The notes below the pieces were generated by a model. The model searched no databases. It saw only the letters and a list, made by a program, of their open reading frames with translations, and was not told the DNA's origin. Below, piece after piece: positions 24,463 through 32,603 of a stretch of 64,000 bases of DNA. The first letter of the stretch is position 1, and the number at the start of each line of letters is the position of its first letter. Source of the DNA: Rhodothermales bacterium. GTDB lineage: Bacteria > Bacteroidota > Rhodothermia > Rhodothermales > VXPQ01. The stretch covers positions 1 to 64,000 of the forward strand of contig JAJDWX010000036.1 of NCBI GenBank assembly GCA_022825385.1, read 5' to 3'. The position numbers were made by a program, and so were the translations under genes.

Positions 24463-27192
24463 CTATCTTCGCACCTTCGCCAAGCCTTTGCGTATATCCT
24501 CCGCAACCTCGAATACTTCTTGCGACACCTCTGTCTCAAGGCCGATTTCTCGTCGAAAAGCGGTAACCAACGGTAACAACAAATCCTTCAGCGCGGCTTC
24601 TTCAATCAAGGCAAGCACAGCCTTGTAGCCAAGAGCAATACCAAATGCCAACAGGGCACGTATAGCGGCGCCCGGAACATGACCGGTCTCCGCAAGAAAC
24701 CCCAGAATCACCTGAACGTCACGCTTGCAAGTATCTTGATCTTCAAGATAACGCATCAAATCTTTATGATCGACCACATTTGCAGAAGGCTGCATCGATT
24801 GCCAAAGAATAAGACCCTTGTTGATTGTGGCCATTCCTGTAATATCAATAACTTGACGCACGTTACTATTCATGAATCTATTTATTAAATGATTATATAT
24901 GTCAACAGATTCAATAAAATTATTCATCTTATAAGCCAACAAATTTGCTTTGTGCAGTAATGCCTGGGCAATACTAAAAGACATGATTAATGAATTATCT
25001 TGGCCAAATTCATTTAACATTTCATTGCAAACATCAAGAGATTCAAATGTTTTATCTATTTGCGCAAGTATAAGGCTTTTCTGAACCAATGCCTGTGCTA
25101 CACATCCAATAATCAAATCAACGTTACTATTAGCAAATTTACATATCACTTTTTCATATAATTCTAATGCATCATTGATTCGATCTAACTGTATTAAAGC
25201 TATTCCTTTATTCATAAAAGATTGAACTACAAGTTGTAAAATTTCAGACGAATCAATATTACCAAATTTACGTATTACTTCATCGCTTAATTCAATAACT
25301 TCTTCTGATCTTTTCAAAATTCCCAATACAGCAGCTTTATTTGTAAAAGAATGTGCTACAATAACAATGATTTCCATTTCTTGACTATTAATAAATTTTT
25401 CTATAATATTATCATATATATAAAGAGATTCATTTAATTTTCCTAAATAACTTAAAGCAACAGCTTTGTTTATGAGAACTTGTAACGTTTGAGAATTCAT
25501 TTCATGCATAGATACATTGCCAAATTTATCTAAATATTCATCACAAACACTTATTTCTTCTGGAATTCTGTTTAATTTCCCTAATGTATTGGCTTTATGT
25601 ATCATTGTATTTTTAATTATTTCTATAATTTTGTCTGAATTATTTTCGCTAAATTTTGTCATAATTTTGTCACAAATTATGATGGTTTCAGGTGCTCTAT
25701 TCAGATATGTTAATGAAATACTCTTATTAAGAAGAGCCATAGCAACAACTTCATCTAAATAGTTATTTTTAATCGTATTTGATTCATTCATAATTTCATT
25801 ATATATTTGATCAATTTCATCAAATATATTAACCATTTTATCATAATTTTTAATGTCTGACATTCTTTTTGCTTCATCCATCAATTGATAAATTTTTTGT
25901 TCTTTTTTATCAGAATATTTATCAAAATATCTGTCCAATGATTGAATAAATCTTTGACTAATATCATTGGAACGTACTGAGTTATTTAAATCTTTCATTT
26001 CAGTTACAGTATTTTGCAAAATTGTTCTCAATTCATAATGAGAGTAATACTCTACCATAAATTGTAACAATGCTTCGACTATTTGATTTGACATTCCACT
26101 TCGAAGTAAATAATATATGTTATACAGTCGCTCGACAAGATAATATTTTTTACGTCGAGGAGTTCCTCCTTTTTCTGACACCACGCCACGGTCGATTAGA
26201 CGTTGCAGTTGCGCGCTGCATTGACTTGTATCCAGGCGTGCAAGGCCGGCTATTTCTCGGGTATTCGCCGGTTTCCAGAGTTTGGCCAAGGCAAGATATA
26301 CACGTCGCTCCTGAGCAGCAGAGAGGGATTCGATATGACTTCTAAAATATTCCGTGTGTTCATCAACCAAATCGAACAAATCTTTCATTAATTCGCGCAA
26401 AGAAAGCGCGGCTCCAAAACCGGCTATAATCGTAAGCAGGCGCGGATTGCTCCCCGTCAAAATTTCGAGTGGTCGTATTTGTTTCACCGCAGGTTCTTTT
26501 CCAGAAACCTTTTCCCAAAGCGTAGCGCATTCCTGCGTAGAGAGAGGGCGTAACGTAAGCACTCGAAAGAGATCGTATAATGCTTGTTCCGGATTATCGA
26601 TTTCCTCGAATCGACTGGTGGCGCTCGCTAATAGCATAATACGAGGCTCAGTCTGAAGCGTTTTTCGTAATCGCCACGCTGTATCTGGATCAGCTATATC
26701 TCGAAAAATCATATTCATATTCTCCACAATAAGCACCAATCGCTTATCTTCGCGATCCGAAAAATCGAGTAATGCGCCAAGACAACGCTCTGCAAGCGCT
26801 TGGTCGTCTTGCATGCTTCTCAGTTCCTCCCATGTGCGTCTTATATTTGTTTTTTCCATCTCGCTGGAAACTTGTACCGCCAATCTGTCCAGACATTCCA
26901 GCCAGAATTCTCCGCATGTACTCACTTCGTAGCTTTCTTCGGCAAAGACAATAGGAAAAAGCCGAGAAGACATCGTATTGTTCCGACGTATTTCCACGGC
27001 GATCCGAAGTAACAGCATTGTTTTACCACTTCCGCGAGGTCCGATTACAAGAAGATGCTGATTTGAATTTCCTGTATTTTCCTGTAATGTCTCAACAATG
27101 GATGTAAATTCGTTCGTACGTACACAGAACGATTCAAGCAATTCATCGTCGGACAAAAAACCAGGGTTATATTTTTTAAGGTTCAAGGCCAT
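24463..27192 (-). CDS. STAND-like P-loop ATPase with winged-helix region and TPR repeats
   Basis: 909 residues. Walker A is VIGPRGSGKTM (about 48-58), Walker B LVLIVENMN (about 153-161), and an arginine-type sensor region LLASATSRFEEI follows. A winged-helix-like part lies at about 290-360 (LAKLWKPANTREIAGLARLD, LIDRGVVSEKGGT). From about 430 to 800 come seven or so TPR-like repeats of about 46 residues (NKAxxLxxLxRxxE, then KFGN). The layout (NTPase, helix-turn-helix, repeats) is that of STAND-type signal ATPases, several of which act in defence. The TPR part is much more AT-rich than both ends. It starts 3 bases after its partner ATPase gene. No effector domain is recognisable. Confidence 0.7.
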   Translation of the reverse strand: MALNLKKYNPGFLSDDELLESFCVRTNEFTSIVETLQENTGNSNQHLLVIGPRGSGKTMLLLRIAVEIRRNNTMSSRLFPIVFAEESYEVSTCGEFWLECLDRLAVQVSSEMEKTNIRRTWEELRSMQDDQALAERCLGALLDFSDREDKRLVLIVENMNMIFRDIADPDTAWRLRKTLQTEPRIMLLASATSRFEEIDNPEQALYDLFRVLTLRPLSTQECATLWEKVSGKEPAVKQIRPLEILTGSNPRLLTIIAGFGAALSLRELMKDLFDLVDEHTEYFRSHIESLSAAQERRVYLALAKLWKPANTREIAGLARLDTSQCSAQLQRLIDRGVVSEKGGTPRRKKYYLVERLYNIYYLLRSGMSNQIVEALLQFMVEYYSHYELRTILQNTVTEMKDLNNSVRSNDISQRFIQSLDRYFDKYSDKKEQKIYQLMDEAKRMSDIKNYDKMVNIFDEIDQIYNEIMNESNTIKNNYLDEVVAMALLNKSISLTYLNRAPETIIICDKIMTKFSENNSDKIIEIIKNTMIHKANTLGKLNRIPEEISVCDEYLDKFGNVSMHEMNSQTLQVLINKAVALSYLGKLNESLYIYDNIIEKFINSQEMEIIVIVAHSFTNKAAVLGILKRSEEVIELSDEVIRKFGNIDSSEILQLVVQSFMNKGIALIQLDRINDALELYEKVICKFANSNVDLIIGCVAQALVQKSLILAQIDKTFESLDVCNEMLNEFGQDNSLIMSFSIAQALLHKANLLAYKMNNFIESVDIYNHLINRFMNSNVRQVIDITGMATINKGLILWQSMQPSANVVDHKDLMRYLEDQDTCKRDVQVILGFLAETGHVPGAAIRALLAFGIALGYKAVLALIEEAALKDLLLPLVTAFRREIGLETEVSQEVFEVAEDIRKGLAKVRR

Positions 27193-27195
27193 GCG

Positions 27196-28458
27196 TCAAG
27201 CATCTTTACTTTGTTGTAATCGATCAGCAATGGATCGGAAGCGATCTCCATTTTGCACTCGCCACCAATCTTCAAGAAGGCCAGAAACAAACCGGTATCC
27301 ACCATCTGAACGAGATAAATATCCATCATGTTCAAGCAGGCGCAATATATCCCGAATAGCGATTTGATCGTCGCGCTCTGGAAAACGATAGTACGTCATA
27401 TAGTCTTCTATGGACTTGCCATCCAAAAAACCATTATTGACCGCAGCTTCAGTCAACAATTCCATGGCAATCCTGTAATCGCTATTCCCCAGCGCCATTT
27501 TCAATCGTCCTTCGTAATGTTCAAGGTCGATTCTGCCGCGGATGCCAAGCATATCTTTAGCGTACACGCGCTTTATGTCATCCAGTGTAGCTTGTTGCTT
27601 GCCCGTCCGGCGAAAATCCTCGTGAAGGTAATCGAAGAACTGCTGGATATGATGCGGAATGCAACACCGCAGCTTGCGACACATTGCCTCGCGAAGGTCC
27701 GGCGCAAGTACAATCCCATAATTGTTCGCTAACGCCTTCAGACATTGACTGGCGGTATCTTCGTCCCATGGACCCAATTCGAAAGGGGCAAAGATATTCG
27801 CTTGGGCGCTGAGTCCGGCAAGCCTCAAGGTCGGTTCCAGTCCGATGCTGCCGAATACGATCATACGTATATTCCGATGTGCCTGTCCCGCTTTGCGGAG
27901 CCAGCTCATGAACTCGTCGGCGTCTTGCTTTCTCTCTGGCGTAATGCGATAATCGGACCCCTTGAGGAGTCGATTGATCAGGAGCGGCAATTCGTCCAAG
28001 GCCAGTACCACAGGTTTCTCATGTTTATCTATAGAAGCAAAAATGGCGTCTCCTTTCTGCTTCCAGTTTCCTTTATCGACTCCGGCTCTGATTTTGACCT
28101 TGAGTTCAGAAACGGCCAATTCTTCAATTGAAGCCTGTTGCAGGAAATTACCAAAGCCCCTTTTGACCCGGGGCCACAGTCCCTGAGCCGAGCTGGTTCC
28201 GGTTGCAATTTCCGCGACAGCGTCCATCGGGTCTCCGGCGGCCTCAAGGTCGACAAACAGCGTTTCGAACTCGCCTGTGTCCTTCAAGCACCGCAATGTT
28301 TCGCGGACCAGGCTCGTCTTGCCCATCCTCCGTTGCGCGGTAAGCAACGTGTGGCGACCTTCCCGGATACGCTCCACGAGTGCTTCCACTTCGACTTCCC
28401 GGTTGAAGAAGCGCTCCCCGTCAACCCAGTTGCCTCCTGCTTTCGTTAGCTTTTCCAT
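27196..28458 (-). CDS. AAA+/archaeal-type P-loop ATPase with C-terminal winged helix
   Basis: 420 residues. It opens NWVDGERFFNREVEVEALVE, then Walker A LLTAQRRMGKTSLVRE (about 37-52) and Walker B PVVLALDELPLLI (about 150-162), with MIVFGSIGLEPTLR as a sensor-like strand. This matches the archaeal ATPase_2/MNG-type AAA+ family, often found with a C-terminal winged-helix domain, seen here near DILRLLEHDGYLSRSDGG. Partner or effector is unknown. It is the promoter-proximal gene of the cassette; the second ATPase starts 3 bases after its stop, so the two are made together. Confidence 0.7.
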   Translation of the reverse strand: MEKLTKAGGNWVDGERFFNREVEVEALVERIREGRHTLLTAQRRMGKTSLVRETLRCLKDTGEFETLFVDLEAAGDPMDAVAEIATGTSSAQGLWPRVKRGFGNFLQQASIEELAVSELKVKIRAGVDKGNWKQKGDAIFASIDKHEKPVVLALDELPLLINRLLKGSDYRITPERKQDADEFMSWLRKAGQAHRNIRMIVFGSIGLEPTLRLAGLSAQANIFAPFELGPWDEDTASQCLKALANNYGIVLAPDLREAMCRKLRCCIPHHIQQFFDYLHEDFRRTGKQQATLDDIKRVYAKDMLGIRGRIDLEHYEGRLKMALGNSDYRIAMELLTEAAVNNGFLDGKSIEDYMTYYRFPERDDQIAIRDILRLLEHDGYLSRSDGGYRFVSGLLEDWWRVQNGDRFRSIADRLQQSKDA

Positions 28459-28475
28459 GTCGTTCTGGAGAAATG

Positions 28476-28529
28476 GTTCACAACGATTCTGTTGCCAACA
28501 ATATAGTTGCCAACGAATACGTTGTCAAG
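28476..28529 (-). repeat. right iteron array, four GTTGNCAAC-type units at 15-bp spacing
   Basis: Plus-strand units at 28476-28484 (GTTCACAAC, one arm changed), 28491-28499 and 28506-28514 (GTTGCCAAC), and 28521-28529 (GTTGTCAAG). The array lies 17 bases upstream of the first ATPase start and mirrors the left array. Confidence 0.8.
28500..28528 (-). promoter_or_regulatory. sigma70-like promoter of the ATPase pair, embedded in the iterons
   Basis: On the minus strand TTGACA (28528-28523) and TATATT (28505-28500) are separated by exactly 17 bases. One palindromic unit overlaps the -35 box, one fills the spacer and one lies just after the -10 box. A protein binding these units would block or control the promoter. 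Confidence 0.55.
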
Positions 28530-28640
28530 TATTGCGCGAATTTTTTTCGTAAGGCGAGCGGGCATAGCCCCATACGCGGACGCGCTCTGGAAAATGCCAA
28601 AGGAGAATCCCCGTCCGGGAAATCCGTTGGCAAAGCCCCC

Positions 28641-30158
28641 CTACGCCAGCGTCTCCCCCGTCATTTCTTCCGGTATCGGCTCGTCGAGGAGGGACAGGAT
28701 GGTGGGGGCGACATCGCCGAGTTTGCCGTCGCGGACGGGGCCGTCGAATCCTTCCCGGACGATCAGGTGCGGCACGAGCGCCGTCGTATGCGCCGTGTGC
28801 GGGCTGCCGTCCGGGTTCCGCATCCGGTCGGCGTTTCCGTGATCGGCAATGACGCTGGCCGAATATCCGTGCGCGATCGCCGCCTCGATCACGACCTGCG
28901 CCGCCGCGTCCACGGCTTCGACCGCCCGGACCGCCGCCTCGAAATCCCCCGTATGCCCTACCATGTCCGGGTTGGCGAAATTCAGGCACGCGAAATTATA
29001 TTTTTCTTCCGCAAGCGCTTCGGCGGCGCGCCGGGCTATTTCCGCCGCGCTCATTTCCGGTTGCATGTCGTAGGTGGCCACTTTCGGGGAGGGGACCAGG
29101 ATGCGGTCTTCTCCTTCGAACGCCGCTTCGCGCCCGCCGCTGAAGAAGTAGGTGACGTGGGCGTACTTTTCCGTTTCCGCAATGCGCAGCTGCGTTCCGC
29201 CCCGCGCCGCAATGACCTCGCCCAGCGTACGGCGAAGATGCACCTTCGGAAAGGCGACCGGCAAGTCAAAGGTAGCGTCGTAGGGCGAAAACAGCGTGAA
29301 GCAAAGGTCCGAAAGCGGCTCCCGGGCAAAGCCGTCAAACGCCGGATCGGTGAACGCGCGCGTCATTTGCCGGGCCCGATCGCCCCGAAAATTGTAAAAC
29401 ACGACCGCGTCGCCCTCTCGCACGCAGGCGTCCCGAACGATGGACGGCTCCACGAACTCGTCCGTAATCCCGCGCCGGTAGTGTGCTTGCAGGGCGGTCG
29501 CCGGGTCGGGAAACGCCTCGCCCTCGCCGCGCGCGAGCGCGTTGTAGGCCCGTTCGATGCGTTCCCAGCGCTGGTCCCGGTCCATGGCGTAGTAGCGCCC
29601 CGTAATCGATGCAATCCGTCCCGCCCCGATTTCCTTCGCCGTCTTCTCGAAATCGCGAACATATCCGAGGCCGCCGCGCGGATCGGTGTCCCTGCCGTCC
29701 GTGAAGGCGTGAACGCACACCCGGTCCCCGGCCAACCCCTGCCCTGCAGCCAGCCGCAGCAAGGCGTACAAATGATGCAGCGAGGAGTGTACGCCCCCGT
29801 CCGAAAACAATCCCATGAGATGCAGCCGCGAGCCCCGCTCCGTCGCATGCCGCGCCGCGGCAAGCAAGGCTTCGTTCTCGAAAAAGTCGCCGTCTTCTAT
29901 GGCCTTGTCGATGCGCGTGATCTCCTGGTAGACTACGCGTCCTGCCCCGAGATTCATATGGCCCACTTCGGAGTTTCCCATTTGCCCATCAGGTAGACCG
30001 ACCGGTCTACCTGACGCTTCGAGGCGCCCGTGCGGCCAGGCGGCGAAAAGTCGGTCGAGGAACGGTTTCCGGGCCCGGTCGATGGCGCTTGCCGAAGGCT
30101 CCTCGGCCAGGCCGTATCCGTCCAGAATAACCAATATGTGGCGTTTGTTTCGGTCCAC
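28641..30158 (-). CDS. gpmI: 2,3-bisphosphoglycerate-independent phosphoglycerate mutase
   Basis: 505 residues, normal for the family. The metal and phosphoserine motifs are ILVILDGYGLAEE (N-terminus), GQMGNSEVGHMNLGAGR with the phosphorylated Ser63, HAFTDGRDTDPRGG, VFYNFRGDRARQMTRAF, CLNFANPDMVGHTGDFEAA and SVIADHGNADRM. The enzyme interconverts 3- and 2-phosphoglycerate in glycolysis, using Mn2+. It follows nth by 42 bases on the same strand. The repeat-bounded ATPase cassette lies downstream of its 3' end. Confidence 0.95.
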   Translation of the reverse strand: MDRNKRHILVILDGYGLAEEPSASAIDRARKPFLDRLFAAWPHGRLEASGRPVGLPDGQMGNSEVGHMNLGAGRVVYQEITRIDKAIEDGDFFENEALLAAARHATERGSRLHLMGLFSDGGVHSSLHHLYALLRLAAGQGLAGDRVCVHAFTDGRDTDPRGGLGYVRDFEKTAKEIGAGRIASITGRYYAMDRDQRWERIERAYNALARGEGEAFPDPATALQAHYRRGITDEFVEPSIVRDACVREGDAVVFYNFRGDRARQMTRAFTDPAFDGFAREPLSDLCFTLFSPYDATFDLPVAFPKVHLRRTLGEVIAARGGTQLRIAETEKYAHVTYFFSGGREAAFEGEDRILVPSPKVATYDMQPEMSAAEIARRAAEALAEEKYNFACLNFANPDMVGHTGDFEAAVRAVEAVDAAAQVVIEAAIAHGYSASVIADHGNADRMRNPDGSPHTAHTTALVPHLIVREGFDGPVRDGKLGDVAPTILSLLDEPIPEEMTGETLA

Positions 30159-30200
30159 TTCGTCGCGCGTTTCGTGAATGACGTATGGGTTTATTACGGG

Positions 30201-31040
30201 TTATATCCTGTAATCCCGGACCTTGCGGGTCGTGGCGCCCGTCTTGCTGTAAAATACGTTCATGGAGCCGCAAAGCGGGCAGCAAATTTGTTCGGTTCCC
30301 TGGCGGTCCGTATGCCGATCCGGCGTGTCGAAGTACCGGTTTCGCGTCTTGCAATAATACTTCCCGCGGGCAGGATCCAGGCCTTCCAGCGGTCCGGGAA
30401 GCCGCTGCGCTTCCGCAAAATACCGGCAGGCGTCCGCCGCGGCGCACGCGTCGCAAGACGGCGCGCGGGCCGTGCACGTGTAGCGGCCATGCAGAATGAG
30501 CAGGTGATGGGCTTCGCCCCACGACGTTTCTGGCAGGATTTGTTTCAGGCCCTGTTCGACCTTCAGCGGGGTATCCGCGTTTTTCACCAGTCCCATCCGG
30601 TTGGCCACGCGAAACACATGGGTATCGACCGGAAGCGCCGCCCGCTCGAACGCCACGGACGCCACCACCTGCGCCGTTTTGCGGCCCACGCCTTGCAGCG
30701 TCATCAGTTCGCGCACCGTATTCGGAATGCGTCCGTCGTAGGTTGCCACGACGCGGCGGGCCATGGCCACGAGATGTTTCGCCTTGTTGTTCGGAAACGA
30801 GATGGATCGAATCCAGGGGAACACCTCTTCCGGTTCGGCTTTGGCCAGGCTGCGGACGCTCGGGAAGGTCTCGAAAAGGTCGGGCGTCGCCATGTTGACC
30901 CGCGCGTCCGTACACTGAGCCGAAAGGATGACCGCTACGATGAGTTCGTAGGGATTCCTGTGCGACAGTTCCGTTTCCGGGCGCGCAATGACGTTGCGCA
31001 GGGCGGACAAGATGCGGTCTGCGCGTTCGGCGCGGTTCAT
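30201..31040 (-). CDS. nth: endonuclease III with C-terminal extension
   Basis: 279 residues. The HhH-GPD core is complete: LMTLQGVGRKTAQVVASVAF with catalytic Lys121 and PVDTHVFRVANR with Asp139. The 4Fe-4S ligands have exact family spacing (C189-x6-C196-x2-C199-x5-C205). It excises oxidised pyrimidines and nicks the abasic site. Bacterial Nth normally stops near residue 215; here about 70 residues follow, holding C230 and a CCPLCGS knuckle (253-259) that resembles a zinc-ribbon half. The start ATG 31040 follows a TCAGCGTATCC motif by 18 bases. Confidence 0.9.
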   Translation of the reverse strand: MNRAERADRILSALRNVIARPETELSHRNPYELIVAVILSAQCTDARVNMATPDLFETFPSVRSLAKAEPEEVFPWIRSISFPNNKAKHLVAMARRVVATYDGRIPNTVRELMTLQGVGRKTAQVVASVAFERAALPVDTHVFRVANRMGLVKNADTPLKVEQGLKQILPETSWGEAHHLLILHGRYTCTARAPSCDACAAADACRYFAEAQRLPGPLEGLDPARGKYYCKTRNRYFDTPDRHTDRQGTEQICCPLCGSMNVFYSKTGATTRKVRDYRI

Positions 31041-31058
31041 GGCGTGCGCTGATTAAAA

Positions 31059-31069
31059 GGATACGCTGA
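31059..31069 (-). promoter_or_regulatory. TCAGCGTATCC motif upstream of nth
   Basis: Exact 11-mer on the minus strand, 18 bases before the nth start, with a partial second copy (AATCAGCG) nearer the gene. The same 11-mer precedes dnaJ and the YfhO-like gene. Function not known; promoter or operator element suspected. Confidence 0.4.
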
Positions 31070-31157
31070 GTAAGGACACAAATATAATTCATGCCCCAAA
31101 AAACATTGCGGCGGGAACCCGACATGTTGGCGCGGTTGTATCGGTACGGCTATTTCC

Positions 31158-32603
31158 ATGCGCGGAAACATACCTGTCCTGTGCCTCGCAGCCTCCCGAA
31201 GGGCGCCCGCGCCCGCAATGCACCGAATCCGCATGTTTTCTGCTGGTTTCCACAAGATAATCATAACGGCCTTTACGGGCGAACGCGCCGCGCCGGGCAA
31301 GGGGGTTTCGGTCAGCGTATCCCTATGCTTCGCCCTTGTTTTCGCGACGGCGTTTCCGGGGAATGCGTCCGTCTCTGCCTCTGCTATGGCCCAGGCCCCG
31401 CCCGATCTACCCGGCCCCCCGTCCGCCGCGCAAGCAGCGCCCGTCCCGCCGCCCCTGCGCGTATCCCTGCTGACCATTCTTCCCGGTTCCGAGATATACT
31501 CGCTTTGGGGGCATAGCGCCCTTCGGATTACGGATCCGCAGCAAGGTCTCGATATCACGTACAACTACGGCACGTTCGATTTCGAATCCGGCAATTTCGT
31601 CCTCAAGTTCCTGCACGGCAATCTGGATTACACCCTTTCCGCGTCCGGGTTCGCGTCCGGGCGCCGGGCGTACGAGGCGCAGGGCCGCCCCATCATCGAG
31701 CAGACGCTGAACCTCGCGCCCGCGCAGCAACGACGCCTCGCGGAACTGCTGGCCGTCAACCTGCGCCCGGAAAACCGCCGCTACCGCTATCATTTCCTGT
31801 TCGACAATTGCAGTACGCGCATTCGGGACATGCTGGAAGCGGCGCTTGGCGAGGAAATCTTGCATGTTCCGGAACCTTCGGGCGACGCGCAAACCTTTCG
31901 GGCGCTTATCGATCCATACCAGCGCGCCGCGCCTTTCCTGGACGCCGGGATCGATGTGTTGCTTGGCGCGCCCGCAGACCGGCCGGCGGATCCGCGCGAG
32001 CGCATGTTTCTGCCCGAATACCTTATGGAAGCCTTCGGCGCCGCCCGCATAGGGTCGGGGGCGGCTACGCGCCCGCTTGTCGCGCGCACCGATACGCTGC
32101 TCTGGATTGCGGAATATGGCGCGTCGGGCGGGCGTTTCCCTTGGGAGACGGCGGCCGCCTGGTTGTTCTTCGCCGTCGGCCTGGCGCTCACCCTGCGGCA
32201 TGCCGGCGCGATCCGCGCGTTCGACGCGCCGTTTTTTCTGGCCATCGGGTTGGCGGGCCTCTTGATCGCGTATCTCTGGTTCGTTTCGCACCACGACGTA
32301 ACGAACGCGAACAGGCATCTTTTCTGGGCCTGGCCTACGCATGCGCTGGCGGGGGGCGTTCTCCTTTTCCGCCGTTCGCCGTCGCGCCCGCTGGCCTTCT
32401 ACATGGCTGCGGCTGCGGCGGCCCTCGGCGTTTCTGTCCTGATCTCGCCGTTCGTCGCGCAGCCCTTCCCTGCGGCATGGTTGCCCGTGGCCTTGCTTGC
32501 GGCCGTCCGGGCAGCCAGGATTGCGCTGCCCATGCTCGCCGGAGGCCTCCGACGCGTCGGTCCCCCCAGGCAGCCCCCTACTTCATCAGCGCCATCTTCC
32601 TGA
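31158..32603 (+). CDS. DUF4105 (Lnb N-terminal-like) membrane protein
   Basis: Up to 481 residues. Starts at 31158, 31218 or 31233 are all possible; the hydrophobic signal (SVSVSLCFALVFATAFPGN) lies at about residues 50-70 of the longest form, so a later start is likely. The periplasmic domain carries the DUF4105 pattern LTILPGSEIYSLWGHSALRI, YNYGTFDFESGNFVLKFLHG and FLFDNCSTRIRDML, with conserved His and Cys that in the Lnb family suggest a cysteine-type hydrolase fold. The last 150 residues form four or five membrane helices. Role in envelope lipid or glycan turnover is only inferred. Its 3' end overlaps the convergent adhesin gene by 26 bases. Confidence 0.8.
   Translation: MRGNIPVLCLAASRRAPAPAMHRIRMFSAGFHKIIITAFTGERAAPGKGVSVSVSLCFALVFATAFPGNASVSASAMAQAPPDLPGPPSAAQAAPVPPPLRVSLLTILPGSEIYSLWGHSALRITDPQQGLDITYNYGTFDFESGNFVLKFLHGNLDYTLSASGFASGRRAYEAQGRPIIEQTLNLAPAQQRRLAELLAVNLRPENRRYRYHFLFDNCSTRIRDMLEAALGEEILHVPEPSGDAQTFRALIDPYQRAAPFLDAGIDVLLGAPADRPADPRERMFLPEYLMEAFGAARIGSGAATRPLVARTDTLLWIAEYGASGGRFPWETAAAWLFFAVGLALTLRHAGAIRAFDAPFFLAIGLAGLLIAYLWFVSHHDVTNANRHLFWAWPTHALAGGVLLFRRSPSRPLAFYMAAAAAALGVSVLISPFVAQPFPAAWLPVALLAAVRAARIALPMLAGGLRRVGPPRQPPTSSAPSS

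Larger units (their letters stand above)
24419..28529. mobile_element. putative repeat-bounded genomic cassette carrying two ATPase genes
   Basis: A 4.1-kb AT-rich block between the 3' ends of rbsC-like and gpmI. It carries two minus-strand ATPase genes and nothing else. Both ends consist of a palindromic 9-mer GTTGNCAAC repeated every 15 bases: three units at 24419-24457 and four at 28476-28529. Aligned as inverted repeats, 24420-24463 and the reverse complement of 28485-28528 agree at 35 of 44 positions. No transposase, integrase or clear target duplication is seen, so mobility is an inference from boundaries and composition. Confidence 0.45.

Noticed and set aside
28476-28529. CRISPR array
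   Set aside because: Units are 9 bp with 6-bp spacers; no CRISPR has such dimensions and no cas gene is present.
28621-28633. AATCCGTTGGCAA, matching the left iteron array, lying outside the cassette near gpmI
   Set aside because: A single isolated unit without 15-bp periodicity; noted, but not enough to move the cassette boundary.
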